Assembly: GCF_030499575.1 (NCBI RefSeq) | Contig: NZ_JASTLC010000001.1 | Coordinates: 7,836,001-7,900,000 of the forward strand | Length of the DNA: 64,000 nucleotides | Direction: 5' to 3' | Source: Streptomyces sp. DG2A-72 | GTDB taxonomy: Bacteria; Actinomycetota; Actinomycetes; Streptomycetales; Streptomycetaceae | Shown: piece by piece, positions 44,750 to 54,387 of the stretch | How the letters are laid out: every line of letters starts with the position of its first letter | Position numbering within the stretch: the stretch's first letter is position 1 | The notes under the pieces: model-generated | Databases searched by the model: none | Seen by the model: the letters and a program-made list of their open reading frames with translations, nothing else | Told to the model about the DNA's origin: nothing | Made by a program: the position numbers and the translations under genes

Positions 44750-46917
44750 TGATCGAGGTCTTCGGATTGACCAGCAACCCCCGCAAGGAGCTTCCGCCCG
44801 CCGTCGACGACGTCACCTTCGAGGCGCGCGCGGGCCACGTCACCGCGCTGCTCGGCGCGTCGGGGGCAGGTAAGACGACGGCGCTCAGACTGATGCTCGA
44901 ACTTCAACAGGGCCGCGGAATCACCTACTTCAGGGGCCGCCCCCTGCACCGCATCGCCCATCCCTCGCGTGAGGTCGGCGTACTCCTCGGCGACGTCCCC
45001 GGACACCCCGCCCGGACCGTACGAGGGCACCTTCGCATGCTGTGTGCCGCCGCGGGCCTTCCCGTGCGCCGCGCCGACGAGGTCCTTGAGGTGGTCGGCC
45101 TGGTCAGCCTGCGTGACGAGCGTCTCGGCACCCTCTCGCGCGGCATGGACCGCCGCCTCGGCCTCGCCTGTGCCCTGCTCTCCGACCCGCACACGCTCGT
45201 GCTCGACGACCCCGCCGACGGCCTCACCGCCCGCGAGATCCGTTGGCTGCACGCCATGCTGCGCGCGCACGCCTCCCAGGGGGGCACGGTCCTGCACACC
45301 ACTGCCGACCCCAAGGAAGCCGCGCGCACCGCCGACCGCGTCGTCACGCTGGAGCAGGGCAGGCTCGTCGCAGACCAGGAGGCCGCCGAGTTCGCCCGCA
45401 CCCGGCTCCGCCCCCGGGTCGCCGTCCGCAGCCCGCACGCCGCACGCCTCGCAGCCCTGCTCACCAAGGAGGCCCGCACCGGGCAGCGCTCCGTCGAGGT
45501 CGTGCGCGAGGGAGGCAACCGGCTCTCCGTGTACGGCAGTACCTGCGCCGACGTCGGCGAGACCGCGTTCCGCCACGGCATCCTCGTACATCAACTCGCC
45601 GATGAGATCGGGGACATGGGGGCCGGTGCGGCGGCCGTACCCGCACAGGAACCGCAACCCCCCCGCCAACCGCACCTGGTCGCGGCCGATCGTGCACCGG
45701 ACGTGCCGCGGCAGACCGAGAACTCTCCGGCGCCGCCTGAGCCGTCGCTGGACGCCGGGGATGCGTCGCCGGCGCCGCTCGACACCGGGGACGCACCGGG
45801 AGCGCCACTCGACGCCTCGCAGGACTCCGCTGACGCACACCGGCCTGCCCTCGATGCGTCAAAGAGCGCCGTGGGCGCGCCCCGGGCGCCTCTCGACGCG
45901 TCGCGGAACGCAGACGACGCACCCCGGGCAGCTGTCGACGCACCGCAGGCCGCCTCCGAGCCTGTCGACGCGTCACCCCCCTCGGCCGACGAGCCGCAGA
46001 TCTCCACCGAAACGACCGCGGCAGCGCAGGTCTCCGACGACGCGCGCGTCGCGCCCAGCCGCGCGCGAACGCGCTCCCACAGTTCCGGCGAAGCCCGCAT
46101 CCTCGACGCCCCGCCCGCGCTGCCACCCCCCATCTCCGTCCGACCCTCGCCCAGTCCCCTCCGCCCGCTCCGCTACGAGCTGCGCCGCGCCGCCGGCATC
46201 AGCACGGGGTTCATCGCCGGGGCCGTCGTACTCGCTGTGTCCGTCCTCATCGCCGTAATCCTGGCCCGCATCGGGCACACTCCGCAGCCGCGTCTGCTGG
46301 CCGCGTGGCCGCAGGAGCTGCCGCTGCCGCCCGCGGCGCTCGGCGCGGGACTGCTCGGCGCGCTCTCCTTCGGCGACGAGTTCCGCCACCCCGCCCTGGC
46401 GGCGGACCGCGGCACCGTGCCCCGCCGACTGGGGCTGCTCGCCGCCAAACTCCTCGTCACCGCGGCCACGGCGCTGCTGCTGGCCTTCCTCACGGTCGGC
46501 TGCAACGCCGAAGCGCTCTATCTCGTATACGGACGGGAGCTCGCACAAGTTCCCGCCGACTGGCTGTCGCTGAGCGCGAGTTGGCTCGGTCTCGTGGTCG
46601 GCTGCGCCTGGGCCGGTGTGCTGGCCGCCGGTATCTTCCGGTCCACCACGGCCGGGCTCGCCGCCCTGGTCTCCGTACCGATTCTCGTCGTACCTCTCGT
46701 ACACAAGGTCCTGGAGGGACCGGCTGTGCGAACGGCGGCCGGTTTTCCCATGCGGCTGCGCGAGGTGCTCCTTATGCAGTGGCCCTTCGGGGGAGAGCGA
46801 TATCTGGCCGCAGCGGCCCGGACGGTCGGTCAACCCGTGGGCGGCGCATTGGCGTTGTCACTGTCCGTCCTGCTCTGCGCATATCTGCTCACGACCCTGC
46901 GCAGCAGGGTCCGATGA
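44749..46917 (+). CDS. ABC transporter, ATPase and permease in one polypeptide
   Basis: About 722 residues: an N-terminal ATPase (1-230), a repeat-rich linker (about 290-460) and a C-terminal membrane domain with about six helices (ISTGFIAGAVVLAVSVLIAVIL, LGLLAAKLLVTAATALLLAFL, WLGLVVGCAWAGVLAAGIF, ALVSVPILVVPLV and others). Walker A is GASGAGKTTALRL, the signature is LSRGM instead of LSGGQ, and Walker B is TLVLDDPADGL. The linker holds units beginning LDAS, three of them 14 residues long. Substrate unknown; its position before whiH in Streptomyces is conserved. GTG 44749 is favoured; TTG 44740 is an alternative. Confidence 0.82.
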   Translation: MIEVFGLTSNPRKELPPAVDDVTFEARAGHVTALLGASGAGKTTALRLMLELQQGRGITYFRGRPLHRIAHPSREVGVLLGDVPGHPARTVRGHLRMLCAAAGLPVRRADEVLEVVGLVSLRDERLGTLSRGMDRRLGLACALLSDPHTLVLDDPADGLTAREIRWLHAMLRAHASQGGTVLHTTADPKEAARTADRVVTLEQGRLVADQEAAEFARTRLRPRVAVRSPHAARLAALLTKEARTGQRSVEVVREGGNRLSVYGSTCADVGETAFRHGILVHQLADEIGDMGAGAAAVPAQEPQPPRQPHLVAADRAPDVPRQTENSPAPPEPSLDAGDASPAPLDTGDAPGAPLDASQDSADAHRPALDASKSAVGAPRAPLDASRNADDAPRAAVDAPQAASEPVDASPPSADEPQISTETTAAAQVSDDARVAPSRARTRSHSSGEARILDAPPALPPPISVRPSPSPLRPLRYELRRAAGISTGFIAGAVVLAVSVLIAVILARIGHTPQPRLLAAWPQELPLPPAALGAGLLGALSFGDEFRHPALAADRGTVPRRLGLLAAKLLVTAATALLLAFLTVGCNAEALYLVYGRELAQVPADWLSLSASWLGLVVGCAWAGVLAAGIFRSTTAGLAALVSVPILVVPLVHKVLEGPAVRTAAGFPMRLREVLLMQWPFGGERYLAAAARTVGQPVGGALALSLSVLLCAYLLTTLRSRVR
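45749..45978 (+). repeat. LDAS-type coding repeats in the ABC transporter linker
   Basis: Successive units begin LDAGD, LDTGD, LDASQ, LDASK, LDASR, VDAPQ and VDASP; the three central ones are 14 residues (42 bases) long. Unit length is a multiple of three, so copy-number change would not break the frame. They encode the Asp/Ala/Pro-rich segment between ATPase and permease. Confidence 0.75.
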
Positions 46918-47045
46918 CGACCGTCCGAGCCCTTCCGATCCCGCCCTGCACACAACTCCCCCGGGGAAAGCCCATTTCTTTCCGATAAGGCGTCAATTGC
47001 GACGGGGTGAGCGATCACCCTTTCGTGTGCTTTTCACCAAAGACC

Positions 47046-47073
47046 TCAAGGGAGTTGGAGACGGCGCCGACAA
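47046..47073 (+). promoter_or_regulatory. WhiG-type sigma-factor promoter of whiH
   Basis: TCAA (47046-47049), a 16-base spacer, and GCCGACAA (47066-47073) match the WhiG consensus TAAA-N15-16-GCCGATAA with one change in each hexamer-like element. It stands directly before whiH, a known WhiG target, and predicts transcription starting at about base 47080. Confidence 0.8.
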
Positions 47074-47080
47074 AGGTTTC

Positions 47081-47968
47081 GTGAGTACCCTTGCGCACAC
47101 CATGATGACCGCCGCCCGCTCCGCAGACTCCGGTCTCGCCGGCCCGGGCGAACTCGACCGCTATCCCTACGCCGAGGCGCCCCCCGCCGACCGTGTCGGG
47201 GCCCCCGCCTGGGACGGCGCCGATCCGGAGCTGGGCCGGGTGGGTCGGCGCGCCGCCGGCAGCCGCGGACGCGGGCTGCACGGCCAACTCGTCCAGCAGC
47301 TCGGCCAGATGATCGTCTCGGGCGATCTGGGTGCCGACCGTCCGCTGGTGCCCGAGGAGATCGGCCAGCGCTTCGAGGTCTCCCGCACCGTCGTCCGTGA
47401 GTCGCTCCGCGTCCTGGAGGCCAAGGGCCTGGTCAGCGCCCGCCCGAACGTCGGCACGCGCGTGCGTCCCGTCAGTGACTGGAACCTCCTCGACCCGGAC
47501 ATCATCGAATGGCGCGCCTTCGGGCCGCAGCGCGACGACCAGCGACGCGAGCTGAGCGAACTGCGCTGGACGATCGAGCCGCTGGCCGCGCGCCTCGCCG
47601 CCGGGCACGGGCGCGAGGACGTCCAGCAGCGGCTCGCGGACATGGTCGAGATCATGGGCCACGCCATGGGACAAGGGGACGCGCTCACCTTCTCGCGCGC
47701 GGACGCCGAGTTCCACTCCCTGCTCATCCAGGTCGCGGGCAACCGCATGCTGGAGCACCTCTCCGGGATCGTGTCGGCCGCCCTCCAGGTTTCCGGCGGC
47801 CCCGTCACGGGTTGTGACAGGCCGAACGAGACGTCGCTGGCGCATCACGGCAGGATCGTCGACGCCCTCGCCACCGGTGACGGCCCGGCCGCCGAGACCG
47901 CGATGCGCCAATTGCTGACCGTCCACCCCGAGGTGGAGCGCGTGGTGCCCGCGCCGCGCGAGCACTGA
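47081..47968 (+). CDS. whiH: Sporulation regulator WhiH (GntR family)
   Basis: A FadR-subfamily GntR regulator needed for septation of aerial hyphae, 295 residues from GTG 47081. The winged helix is LHGQLVQQLGQMIVSGDLG through FEVSRTVVRESLRVLEAKGLVSARPNVGTRV; the C-terminal FCD effector domain follows (DAEFHSLLIQVAGNRMLEHL with metal-type His/Asp residues, HHGRIVDALATGD). With the predicted transcription start at about 47080, GTG would be leaderless; ATG 47102 with a 20-base leader is the alternative. A strong terminator follows, then hrdB, the order known from S. coelicolor. Confidence 0.95.
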   Translation: MSTLAHTMMTAARSADSGLAGPGELDRYPYAEAPPADRVGAPAWDGADPELGRVGRRAAGSRGRGLHGQLVQQLGQMIVSGDLGADRPLVPEEIGQRFEVSRTVVRESLRVLEAKGLVSARPNVGTRVRPVSDWNLLDPDIIEWRAFGPQRDDQRRELSELRWTIEPLAARLAAGHGREDVQQRLADMVEIMGHAMGQGDALTFSRADAEFHSLLIQVAGNRMLEHLSGIVSAALQVSGGPVTGCDRPNETSLAHHGRIVDALATGDGPAAETAMRQLLTVHPEVERVVPAPREH

Positions 47969-48396
47969 CGCGCACCACGGGCGGCGCGGACCGGGATTGC
48001 CTCCCCCTCCTGTGGCAATGCCGGTCGGCGGACCGCCCCCTGTCGGACCCCGCAGGACCCCTCGGGTTCCTGCGGGGTCCGACGGCGCGAAATCGGGCGG
48101 AAAGGCACACGGCATGGGTCCGTCACAGGCACGAGTGACCCCCTATGTCCGTGTCTGATCGCTTTTGAGTGCTTACGGGGTGTGACTCGGGCCACGCAGA
48201 TTGGGCGTAACGCTCGTGGGAGCAGTGCGATGACCTAAGAGGTGACAGCCGCGGAGGGAATACGGACGCCGTTCAAGGCGCTGTGCATCTTCCCGGCCCC
48301 CGCCCGCACCGTCGGCTCATCCCCCAGTCGGCGGTCGGCTCCTGTCCGCCGTGGACGGGGCCGGAAGCCGTTTTCCAACGTTCCGAGAGGTTGTTC
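47969..48396. other. whiH-hrdB intergenic region
   Basis: 428 bases with the whiH terminator (listed) and, rightward of it, the unrecognised hrdB promoter region. A GGGAAT at 48256 recalls the sigma-R -35 element, but there is no GTT at the right distance, so I do not call it. Confidence 0.6.
48042..48083. terminator. whiH terminator
   Basis: GTCGGACCCCGCAGGA (48042-48057) pairs perfectly with TCCTGCGGGGTCCGAC (48068-48083), a 16-base stem 74 bases after whiH, and the ten-base loop can pair further at CCC/GGG. Confidence 0.9.
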
Positions 48397-49935
<1,539 letters not shown>

Positions 49936-49950
49936 GTCAGATCCACCGAG

Positions 49951-49990
49951 GCGCCCCTGACCTGCTGCTTTGCAGGTTTGGGGCGCTTTT
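49951..49990 (+). terminator. hrdB terminator with T tract
   Basis: Outer stem GCGCCCC/GGGGCGC (49951-49957 with 49980-49986) and inner stem CCTGC/GCAGG (49961-49965 with 49972-49976), followed by TTTT. It is a good intrinsic terminator and lies directly before the integrase gene. Confidence 0.9.
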
Positions 49991-50013
49991 GCATGCCAGT
50001 GCAGCGCTGCTAC

Positions 50014-50066
50014 TCCAGATATCACCTCTTGTCGTCATATGCTTTCGGCATGGTCATATATCTGGA
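50014..50066. repeat. Inverted repeat and direct repeats around the integrase start
   Basis: TCCAGATAT (50014-50022) and ATATCTGGA (50058-50066) are a perfect inverted pair, and GTCATAT occurs twice, at 50034 and 50053. The AT-rich nature is unusual here. They may be integrase arm sites or an operator over its promoter. Confidence 0.6.
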
Positions 50067-50946
50067 CATAGCATCACTCCTCGACTCCTGGCTCCTCCAC
50101 CTCGCCGCTGAGCGGAAAAGCGCGCAGACCCTGAAGACCTACGGCGACGGGGTGCGCGCCTTCCTGCGGTGGTGTGAGGGGGCAGGCCGTGCCCCGGTTC
50201 TCGACCGGCCAACGGTCAACGCCTTCGTCTCCGCCGTGCTGGATGGGGGTGCGGAGGCGTCCACCGCGCGGTCCCGGCAGCTGGCCGTGCGTCGTTTCAG
50301 TGCGTGGTTGGCCGACGAGGGTGAGATCGATACCGACCAGCTCCTGAACCTGAAGCCGCCGAAGCTCGATCACAAGGTGGTCCCGGAGCTGGATGACGAC
50401 CAGCTCCGAGCGCTGATCAAGGCCTGCAAGGGCAATGATCTTCGCGATCGGCGCGACGAGGCGATCGTCCGATTTATGGCTGAGACCGGGGCGCGAGCCG
50501 GGGAGATCGTCGGCATGAGCGTCGCTGACATCGACCTAAAGCGGGGAGCGGCAGTCGTGCGGCGGGGCAAGGGAGGAAAGGGCCGTACAGTGCCTGTCGG
50601 CCCGCAGGCCGCCCGAGCTCTCGACCGGTACCTTCGGGCCCGCAGGACGCATCGGCTCGCCCAGACGCCAGCCCTGTGGCTCGGCGACCGGGGCAAGGGC
50701 TTCACCTATGATGGCCTGTACGTTGCGCTGCGACATCGCGCGGAGCTGGCCGGCATCCCGGACTTCCACCCGCACGTGCTTCGGCACACCGCTGCCGGGC
50801 GTTGGCTTGCGGCTGGGGGGTCCGAGGGCGGGCTGATGGCTGTGGCCGGATGGTCGCGCCGCGACATGATCGACAGGTATACCCGCGCTACGTCCGAACG
50901 CCGTGCGGCGGAAGAGGCGCGGCGCCTCAACCTGGGGGAGCTGTGA
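50050..50946 (+). CDS. Tyrosine recombinase/integrase
   Basis: A 298-residue site-specific recombinase of the XerC/D-like type. The N-terminal core-binding (SAM-like) domain covers residues 8-95; the catalytic domain shows Arg149 in ETGARAGEI, a lysine near 174 in RRGKGGKGRT, His242 and Arg245 in HPHVLRHTAAG, Trp268 in GWSRRDM and the nucleophile Tyr277 in DRYTRA. All catalytic positions are filled. It follows the hrdB terminator with no tRNA in between, so the integration site is probably at the hrdB 3' side. No ribosome site is seen at 50050; homology starts soon after. Likely the left-end gene of an integrated element. Confidence 0.9.
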   Translation: MVIYLDIASLLDSWLLHLAAERKSAQTLKTYGDGVRAFLRWCEGAGRAPVLDRPTVNAFVSAVLDGGAEASTARSRQLAVRRFSAWLADEGEIDTDQLLNLKPPKLDHKVVPELDDDQLRALIKACKGNDLRDRRDEAIVRFMAETGARAGEIVGMSVADIDLKRGAAVVRRGKGGKGRTVPVGPQAARALDRYLRARRTHRLAQTPALWLGDRGKGFTYDGLYVALRHRAELAGIPDFHPHVLRHTAAGRWLAAGGSEGGLMAVAGWSRRDMIDRYTRATSERRAAEEARRLNLGEL

Positions 50947-51278
50947 GTACACGGCGACTTCCCGAAGCGTGGCGACTTCCCGAGGGGTGGAAAGGAGCGG
51001 GCGTGGTCCTCGTATGCACCGGCCGGGGCAGCCACCCGGAGCGGCGCCTGAGCGGCGTACTTTGGGATGAACGCGGTGTTCTCTGCGACTGGGGTGGCCG
51101 AGTCCTGGGAGTCGTTATTGGCCAGGGCATTGGGCGCATGACCGTGACCAACCAGTGTCCAAGTTGTTCGAGTAACACTCCGCTGCGGGACGACACCCTC
51201 GAACGGCTGCTACCCCAAGCTCAGGAGTGCGCAAACGAGGGCCAGGCATTCGTCCTGGACTTGTCCTACAAGCGCTGA
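50943..51278 (+). CDS. Small element protein with CPSC motif
   Basis: A 111-residue protein starting at a GTG that overlaps the integrase stop (GTGA), so it is translationally coupled to it. The N-terminal STRRLPEAWRLPEGWK repeats a short LPE-W unit; a beta-rich middle has WDERGVLCDWGGRVLGVV, and a lone CPSC precedes a helix. No excisionase fold is evident. Function unknown; it belongs to the element. Confidence 0.7.
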   Translation: MSTRRLPEAWRLPEGWKGAGVVLVCTGRGSHPERRLSGVLWDERGVLCDWGGRVLGVVIGQGIGRMTVTNQCPSCSSNTPLRDDTLERLLPQAQECANEGQAFVLDLSYKR

Positions 51279-51400
51279 GCTATGGTTGGTGGTGCGCCCG
51301 ACCTCCGACGGCCGGGTGCCGTCTGCTCGGCGAGCCGAAGTACGCCGGGGCAAGGCTCCTCCACCGAGGGGCAGGTTAGTCATGCCCCGGAGGACCTCCC

Positions 51401-51679
51401 GTGTCTCTCACTCCCGAGCAGCGCCGTCTGCGCGCACAGATCGCCGCCCACGCGATGTGGGCCAACTGCGATGACCCTGTAGTCCACACCGCACCTGCCC
51501 GCGAGGCCGCCCAGAAGCGCTTTGAGCGCCTGGTCGACCCCGAGGGCACCCTTGCCCCTGAAGAGCGCGCACGCCGCGCCGAGCACGCCCGCAAGGCCCA
51601 CTTCAAGCGGCTCGCCCTGGCTAGTTCCAAGGCCCGTGCTGCCAGGGCCGCTGCCCGCCGGGGTGGTGAGGCGGCGTGA
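51401..51679 (+). CDS. Small helical basic protein
   Basis: A 92-residue protein from GTG 51401, which has GGAGG upstream. It begins SLTPEQRRLRAQIAAHAMWA and ends in an Ala/Arg-rich helix. I recognise this type as a common hypothetical in actinobacterial phages and integrative elements, often near replication genes. It may bind DNA. Its stop overlaps the next start. Confidence 0.72.
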   Translation: MSLTPEQRRLRAQIAAHAMWANCDDPVVHTAPAREAAQKRFERLVDPEGTLAPEERARRAEHARKAHFKRLALASSKARAARAAARRGGEAA

Positions 51680-51993
51680 ATAGGGGACAGGGCCCCGGTG
51701 GCAAGGGCCCCATCAACAGCGACGACATCACCGTAACCCGGCTCGGCGGCCAATGGGCACTGGTGGTCCAGCCGGTCATCCCTGATGACGCACCGGGCCC
51801 GTTCAAGAACGCCCTCGCCGTCCGCCGGGCCGCGAACACCACCGGCGTCTGCCCCGGCTGCGGCGCCCGGATGGCGATGCCGAACCGCGCAGCTCGGCGT
51901 GCGGCGGCCACGGCGGGGCGCGTGGTCATCGCAACGTTCGTCCATGACGACGACTGCGCTGTCCTCTGCGACGGAGACGGGGGTACGTCTTGA
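51676..51993 (+). CDS. Small zinc-ribbon-like protein
   Basis: A 105-residue protein overlapping the genes on both sides by four bases (GTGA overlaps), which marks a coupled operon leading to the primase. It has CPGCGARM and a distal DDCAVLCDG, a possible CxxC...C zinc site. No function can be named. Confidence 0.7.
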   Translation: MNRGQGPGGKGPINSDDITVTRLGGQWALVVQPVIPDDAPGPFKNALAVRRAANTTGVCPGCGARMAMPNRAARRAAATAGRVVIATFVHDDDCAVLCDGDGGTS

Positions 51994-52796
51994 GTGCCCT
52001 CACAGCTGCCCTGACTTACACCGCTCGCGGCTGGCGCGTCATCTGGGCGCCGCCCGGCAGCAAGCACCCGACCATGAAGGGCTGGCCGGACCTAGCCACC
52101 ACCGACACCGACACCAGCGTCCAGTGGTGGGCGGCGAACCCTGCGGCCAACGTGTGCATCGCGACCGGCCGTGCATCAAACCTGTGGGTCCTCGACATCG
52201 ATGACAAGGACGACGCCAAAGGGTCGGCGACACTGGCCGCCCTGGAGCGCGAATACAGCGAACTGCCGCTGACCTACACCATTGGTACCGGCTCTGGAGG
52301 TGTCCACCACTACTTCACGTACGACGGCATCGACTTCCACCTCGGCAACTCGGCCAAGAAGCTCGGTCCCGGCCTCGACACACGGGGCGAGGGTGGGCAA
52401 GTGGTCGCGCCGCCGTCGCGGGTGGACGAGCCGGCGCACACCATGTCCTACGTCGTTCTCGTGGACGTGGCGCCGGTCGTCGCATCGGCATGGCTCGTGG
52501 GTCTGCTGAGGCCGCCGGCAGCACCGAGGCCGATGACCCCGTCGACTCCATTCACTGGCCCCCGACGGGGCGACGTGGGCGGCATCCTCGGGTGGCTCGC
52601 CGGGGTACAGCCGGGTAACCAAGATCAGGCGCTTGCGTGGGTCGTCCGGGCCATGAGGGACGGGGGGCTGAGCCCGCAGAAAGTCGGTGACCTGATCTGG
52701 CCGGTGATGTCGTCGTGGCCGTGCTCGCGAGGGCCGTGGACGGAGGCTGACATCGAACGGCACCTCCGCTCGGCGTACCGAGGGGTGGCGGCATGA
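51990..52796 (+). CDS. Bifunctional primase/polymerase (Prim-Pol)
   Basis: A 268-residue Prim-Pol (archaeo-eukaryotic primase-like) enzyme as in plasmids and integrative elements. The metal pair is in WVLDIDDKDD (D69, D71), the catalytic histidine in GSGGVHHYF (about 106-107), and the third site in GLDTRGEGGQVVAPPS. A C-terminal PriCT-like helical part (GNQDQALAWVVRAMRDGG) follows. It would prime and extend replication of the element with the helicase encoded next, whose start overlaps its stop by four bases. Confidence 0.9.
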   Translation: MSALTAALTYTARGWRVIWAPPGSKHPTMKGWPDLATTDTDTSVQWWAANPAANVCIATGRASNLWVLDIDDKDDAKGSATLAALEREYSELPLTYTIGTGSGGVHHYFTYDGIDFHLGNSAKKLGPGLDTRGEGGQVVAPPSRVDEPAHTMSYVVLVDVAPVVASAWLVGLLRPPAAPRPMTPSTPFTGPRRGDVGGILGWLAGVQPGNQDQALAWVVRAMRDGGLSPQKVGDLIWPVMSSWPCSRGPWTEADIERHLRSAYRGVAA

Positions 52797-53836
52797 ACGA
52801 GAGGCTGTGGGACCCGACCGGCGGATCCGAGGTCGGGCATGTGGGGGCGCCACCACCGTCGGAAAACCCCACGCAGGCCCGCCTCGCTGACCTGCGCGGG
52901 CAACTGCTGGGCAGCGCCGAGCTGGACCAGAGGCCCGACCCCGTGCCGCTGATCTCTGGGGTGCTGTACCAGGACTCGATCGCCTGGATGTACGGCAAGC
53001 CGGGGTCGGGCAAGTCGTTCGCGGCCCTCGACATGGCGTGCTGCGTCGCTGCCGGCGGCATGGCGTGGCAGGGGCACCCGACGGAGACCGGGCCCGTCGT
53101 CTTCCTGGTCGCTGAGGGAATCTCCGGGACGGGGAAGCGGAAGCGCGCGTGGGAGGAGGAGCACGGCATTACAACCGGCGTACTCTTCCTGCCGGTGCCT
53201 GTGCAACTCCTCAACGGGATCGACCTGGGCGCGCTACTGCTCCTGCTGACGGAGATCCAGCCAGTTCTCGTTGTCATCGACACACAGGCTCGCTGCACGA
53301 TCGGCGTGAACGAGAACGACAACGGCGCGATGAGCAATGTCGTGGCAGCGGTTGACCAGATCCGGACGGCCACTGGTGCTTGCGTGTTGCTCGTCCACCA
53401 CTCGGGACGGTCCGGCGAAAACCTGCGGGGAGCGTCCGCTCTCGACGGCGCGGCCACCACTGTGATCAAGGTGTCGAAGGACAGCATGTACATCGAGCTG
53501 GTGTCGGAGAAGCAGAAGGACGTGCCCGACTTCGAGCCCGTTCTGCTGCGGACCAAGCCGGTCGGTGAGTCGCTCGTCCTGGAGTCTCGAGGCGGGGGAA
53601 CTAACACAGAGTCAGAAGAGACGGTTCTGCACACTCTGCGGGACTGCTTTGGGACTACCAGTGCGACGGGCACGAAGCTGCTGGAGGAGAGCGGGCTGAA
53701 GAAATCGACCTTCTACCGGGCACTGAATGCACTGCTCAGGAAGGGTCTCGTCCAGAACATCGGCACCCAGAAGCGGCCCGTCTACGCCCTGCCAAAAGGG
53801 CAGGAGATGCTACCGAGTCCCAGTAGTCCTACCTAG
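52793..53836 (+). CDS. RepA-like replicative helicase (AAA/RecA fold)
   Basis: A 347-residue hexameric-helicase-type ATPase. Walker A is MYGKPGSGKSFAALD (G68-S75); Walker B is LVVIDTQAR (about 158); the sensor region has CVLLVHHSGRSGENLRGASALDGA, typical of RepA/DnaB-like proteins. The C-terminus has a winged helix (LLEESGLKKSTFYRALNALLRKGLV). Together with the overlapping Prim-Pol gene it makes a minimal replication module. Confidence 0.9.
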   Translation: MNERLWDPTGGSEVGHVGAPPPSENPTQARLADLRGQLLGSAELDQRPDPVPLISGVLYQDSIAWMYGKPGSGKSFAALDMACCVAAGGMAWQGHPTETGPVVFLVAEGISGTGKRKRAWEEEHGITTGVLFLPVPVQLLNGIDLGALLLLLTEIQPVLVVIDTQARCTIGVNENDNGAMSNVVAAVDQIRTATGACVLLVHHSGRSGENLRGASALDGAATTVIKVSKDSMYIELVSEKQKDVPDFEPVLLRTKPVGESLVLESRGGGTNTESEETVLHTLRDCFGTTSATGTKLLEESGLKKSTFYRALNALLRKGLVQNIGTQKRPVYALPKGQEMLPSPSSPT

Positions 53837-53839
53837 TCC

Positions 53840-53897
53840 CGTCCCAGATTCCAGAGTCTCTCCCACCACCCCCCTCTTAGGGGGTGGGACTGGGACT
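53840..53897 (+). terminator. Extended hairpin after repA
   Basis: The inner stem ACCCCC/GGGGGT (53868-53885) is enlarged by GTCCCAG (about 53841) and CTGGGAC (53890-53896), giving a long stem structure just after the helicase gene. Confidence 0.75.
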
Positions 53898-53947
53898 TGG
53901 GAACGACGCCCGACGACTTCGCCGACGGCGACACCTGGCTTCGTTCC

Positions 53948-53974
53948 TGATCTTGACACGAAAAGGAAAGATCA
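53948..53974 (+). promoter_or_regulatory. Hairpin holding the ribosome site of the 38-codon gene
   Basis: TGATCTT (53948-53954) and AAGATCA (53968-53974) pair perfectly around a 13-base loop containing AAAAGGA, ending immediately before the ATG. It could expose or hide the ribosome site. Confidence 0.55.
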
Positions 53975-54091
53975 ATGATCCCCGTAACTATCCAATACGA
54001 CGCCTTCTACAAGATCGACGGCGACATTAAATCCATCCCCGTCGCCGACTGGTCGGACGACGGCGACTGGATCTCGACGAGGGTCGCGTGA
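53975..54091 (+). CDS. 38-residue small protein
   Basis: A short frame MIPVTIQYDAFYKIDGDIKS continuing to WISTRVA, 38 residues, acidic with Trp and Tyr. It has a good AAGGAAAG ribosome site. It lies between the helicase terminator and the HEPN gene. Its size and aromatic/acidic make-up suit a small phage-like or accessory protein; no homology is known to me. Confidence 0.5.
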   Translation: MIPVTIQYDAFYKIDGDIKSIPVADWSDDGDWISTRVA

Positions 54092-54387
54092 GCCTGCATG
54101 TTTAGTCCATGGTCGGTCGGGGTCTCACCCTGCACCAGGATTGTGCCTCGGTCCGTCTGGTAGATGGTCGGGCAGTCCGCTTGTCGCAGGTCGTCGCAAG
54201 CATGGTCACCTGCACGAGCGTTCCCCTTGCCGTGGTTGCTGCCTGTCTCGTTTGATCGTTCCGGCGAGGGTACTGCTGAGGCAAGGGATTCGAGTTTCCG
54301 GAACAGGCGGGGAGCTCGAGAGCTTGGCAGCGGCCGAACCTTAAGAATCTGATCGCACCTGTAGGGCGGAGCGGCTAACGTCCCATC

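Noticed and set aside
45749..45978. CRISPR or non-coding tandem array
   Set aside because: The repeat is coding, in frame and diverged, with no spacer structure.
48251..48290. Sigma-R-type promoter of hrdB
   Set aside because: GGGAAT is present but no GTT lies 18-19 bases downstream; only a GTG 21 bases away is seen.
49936..50050. tRNA gene as integration target after hrdB
   Set aside because: No tRNA-like cloverleaf can be drawn here; the only fold is the hrdB terminator.
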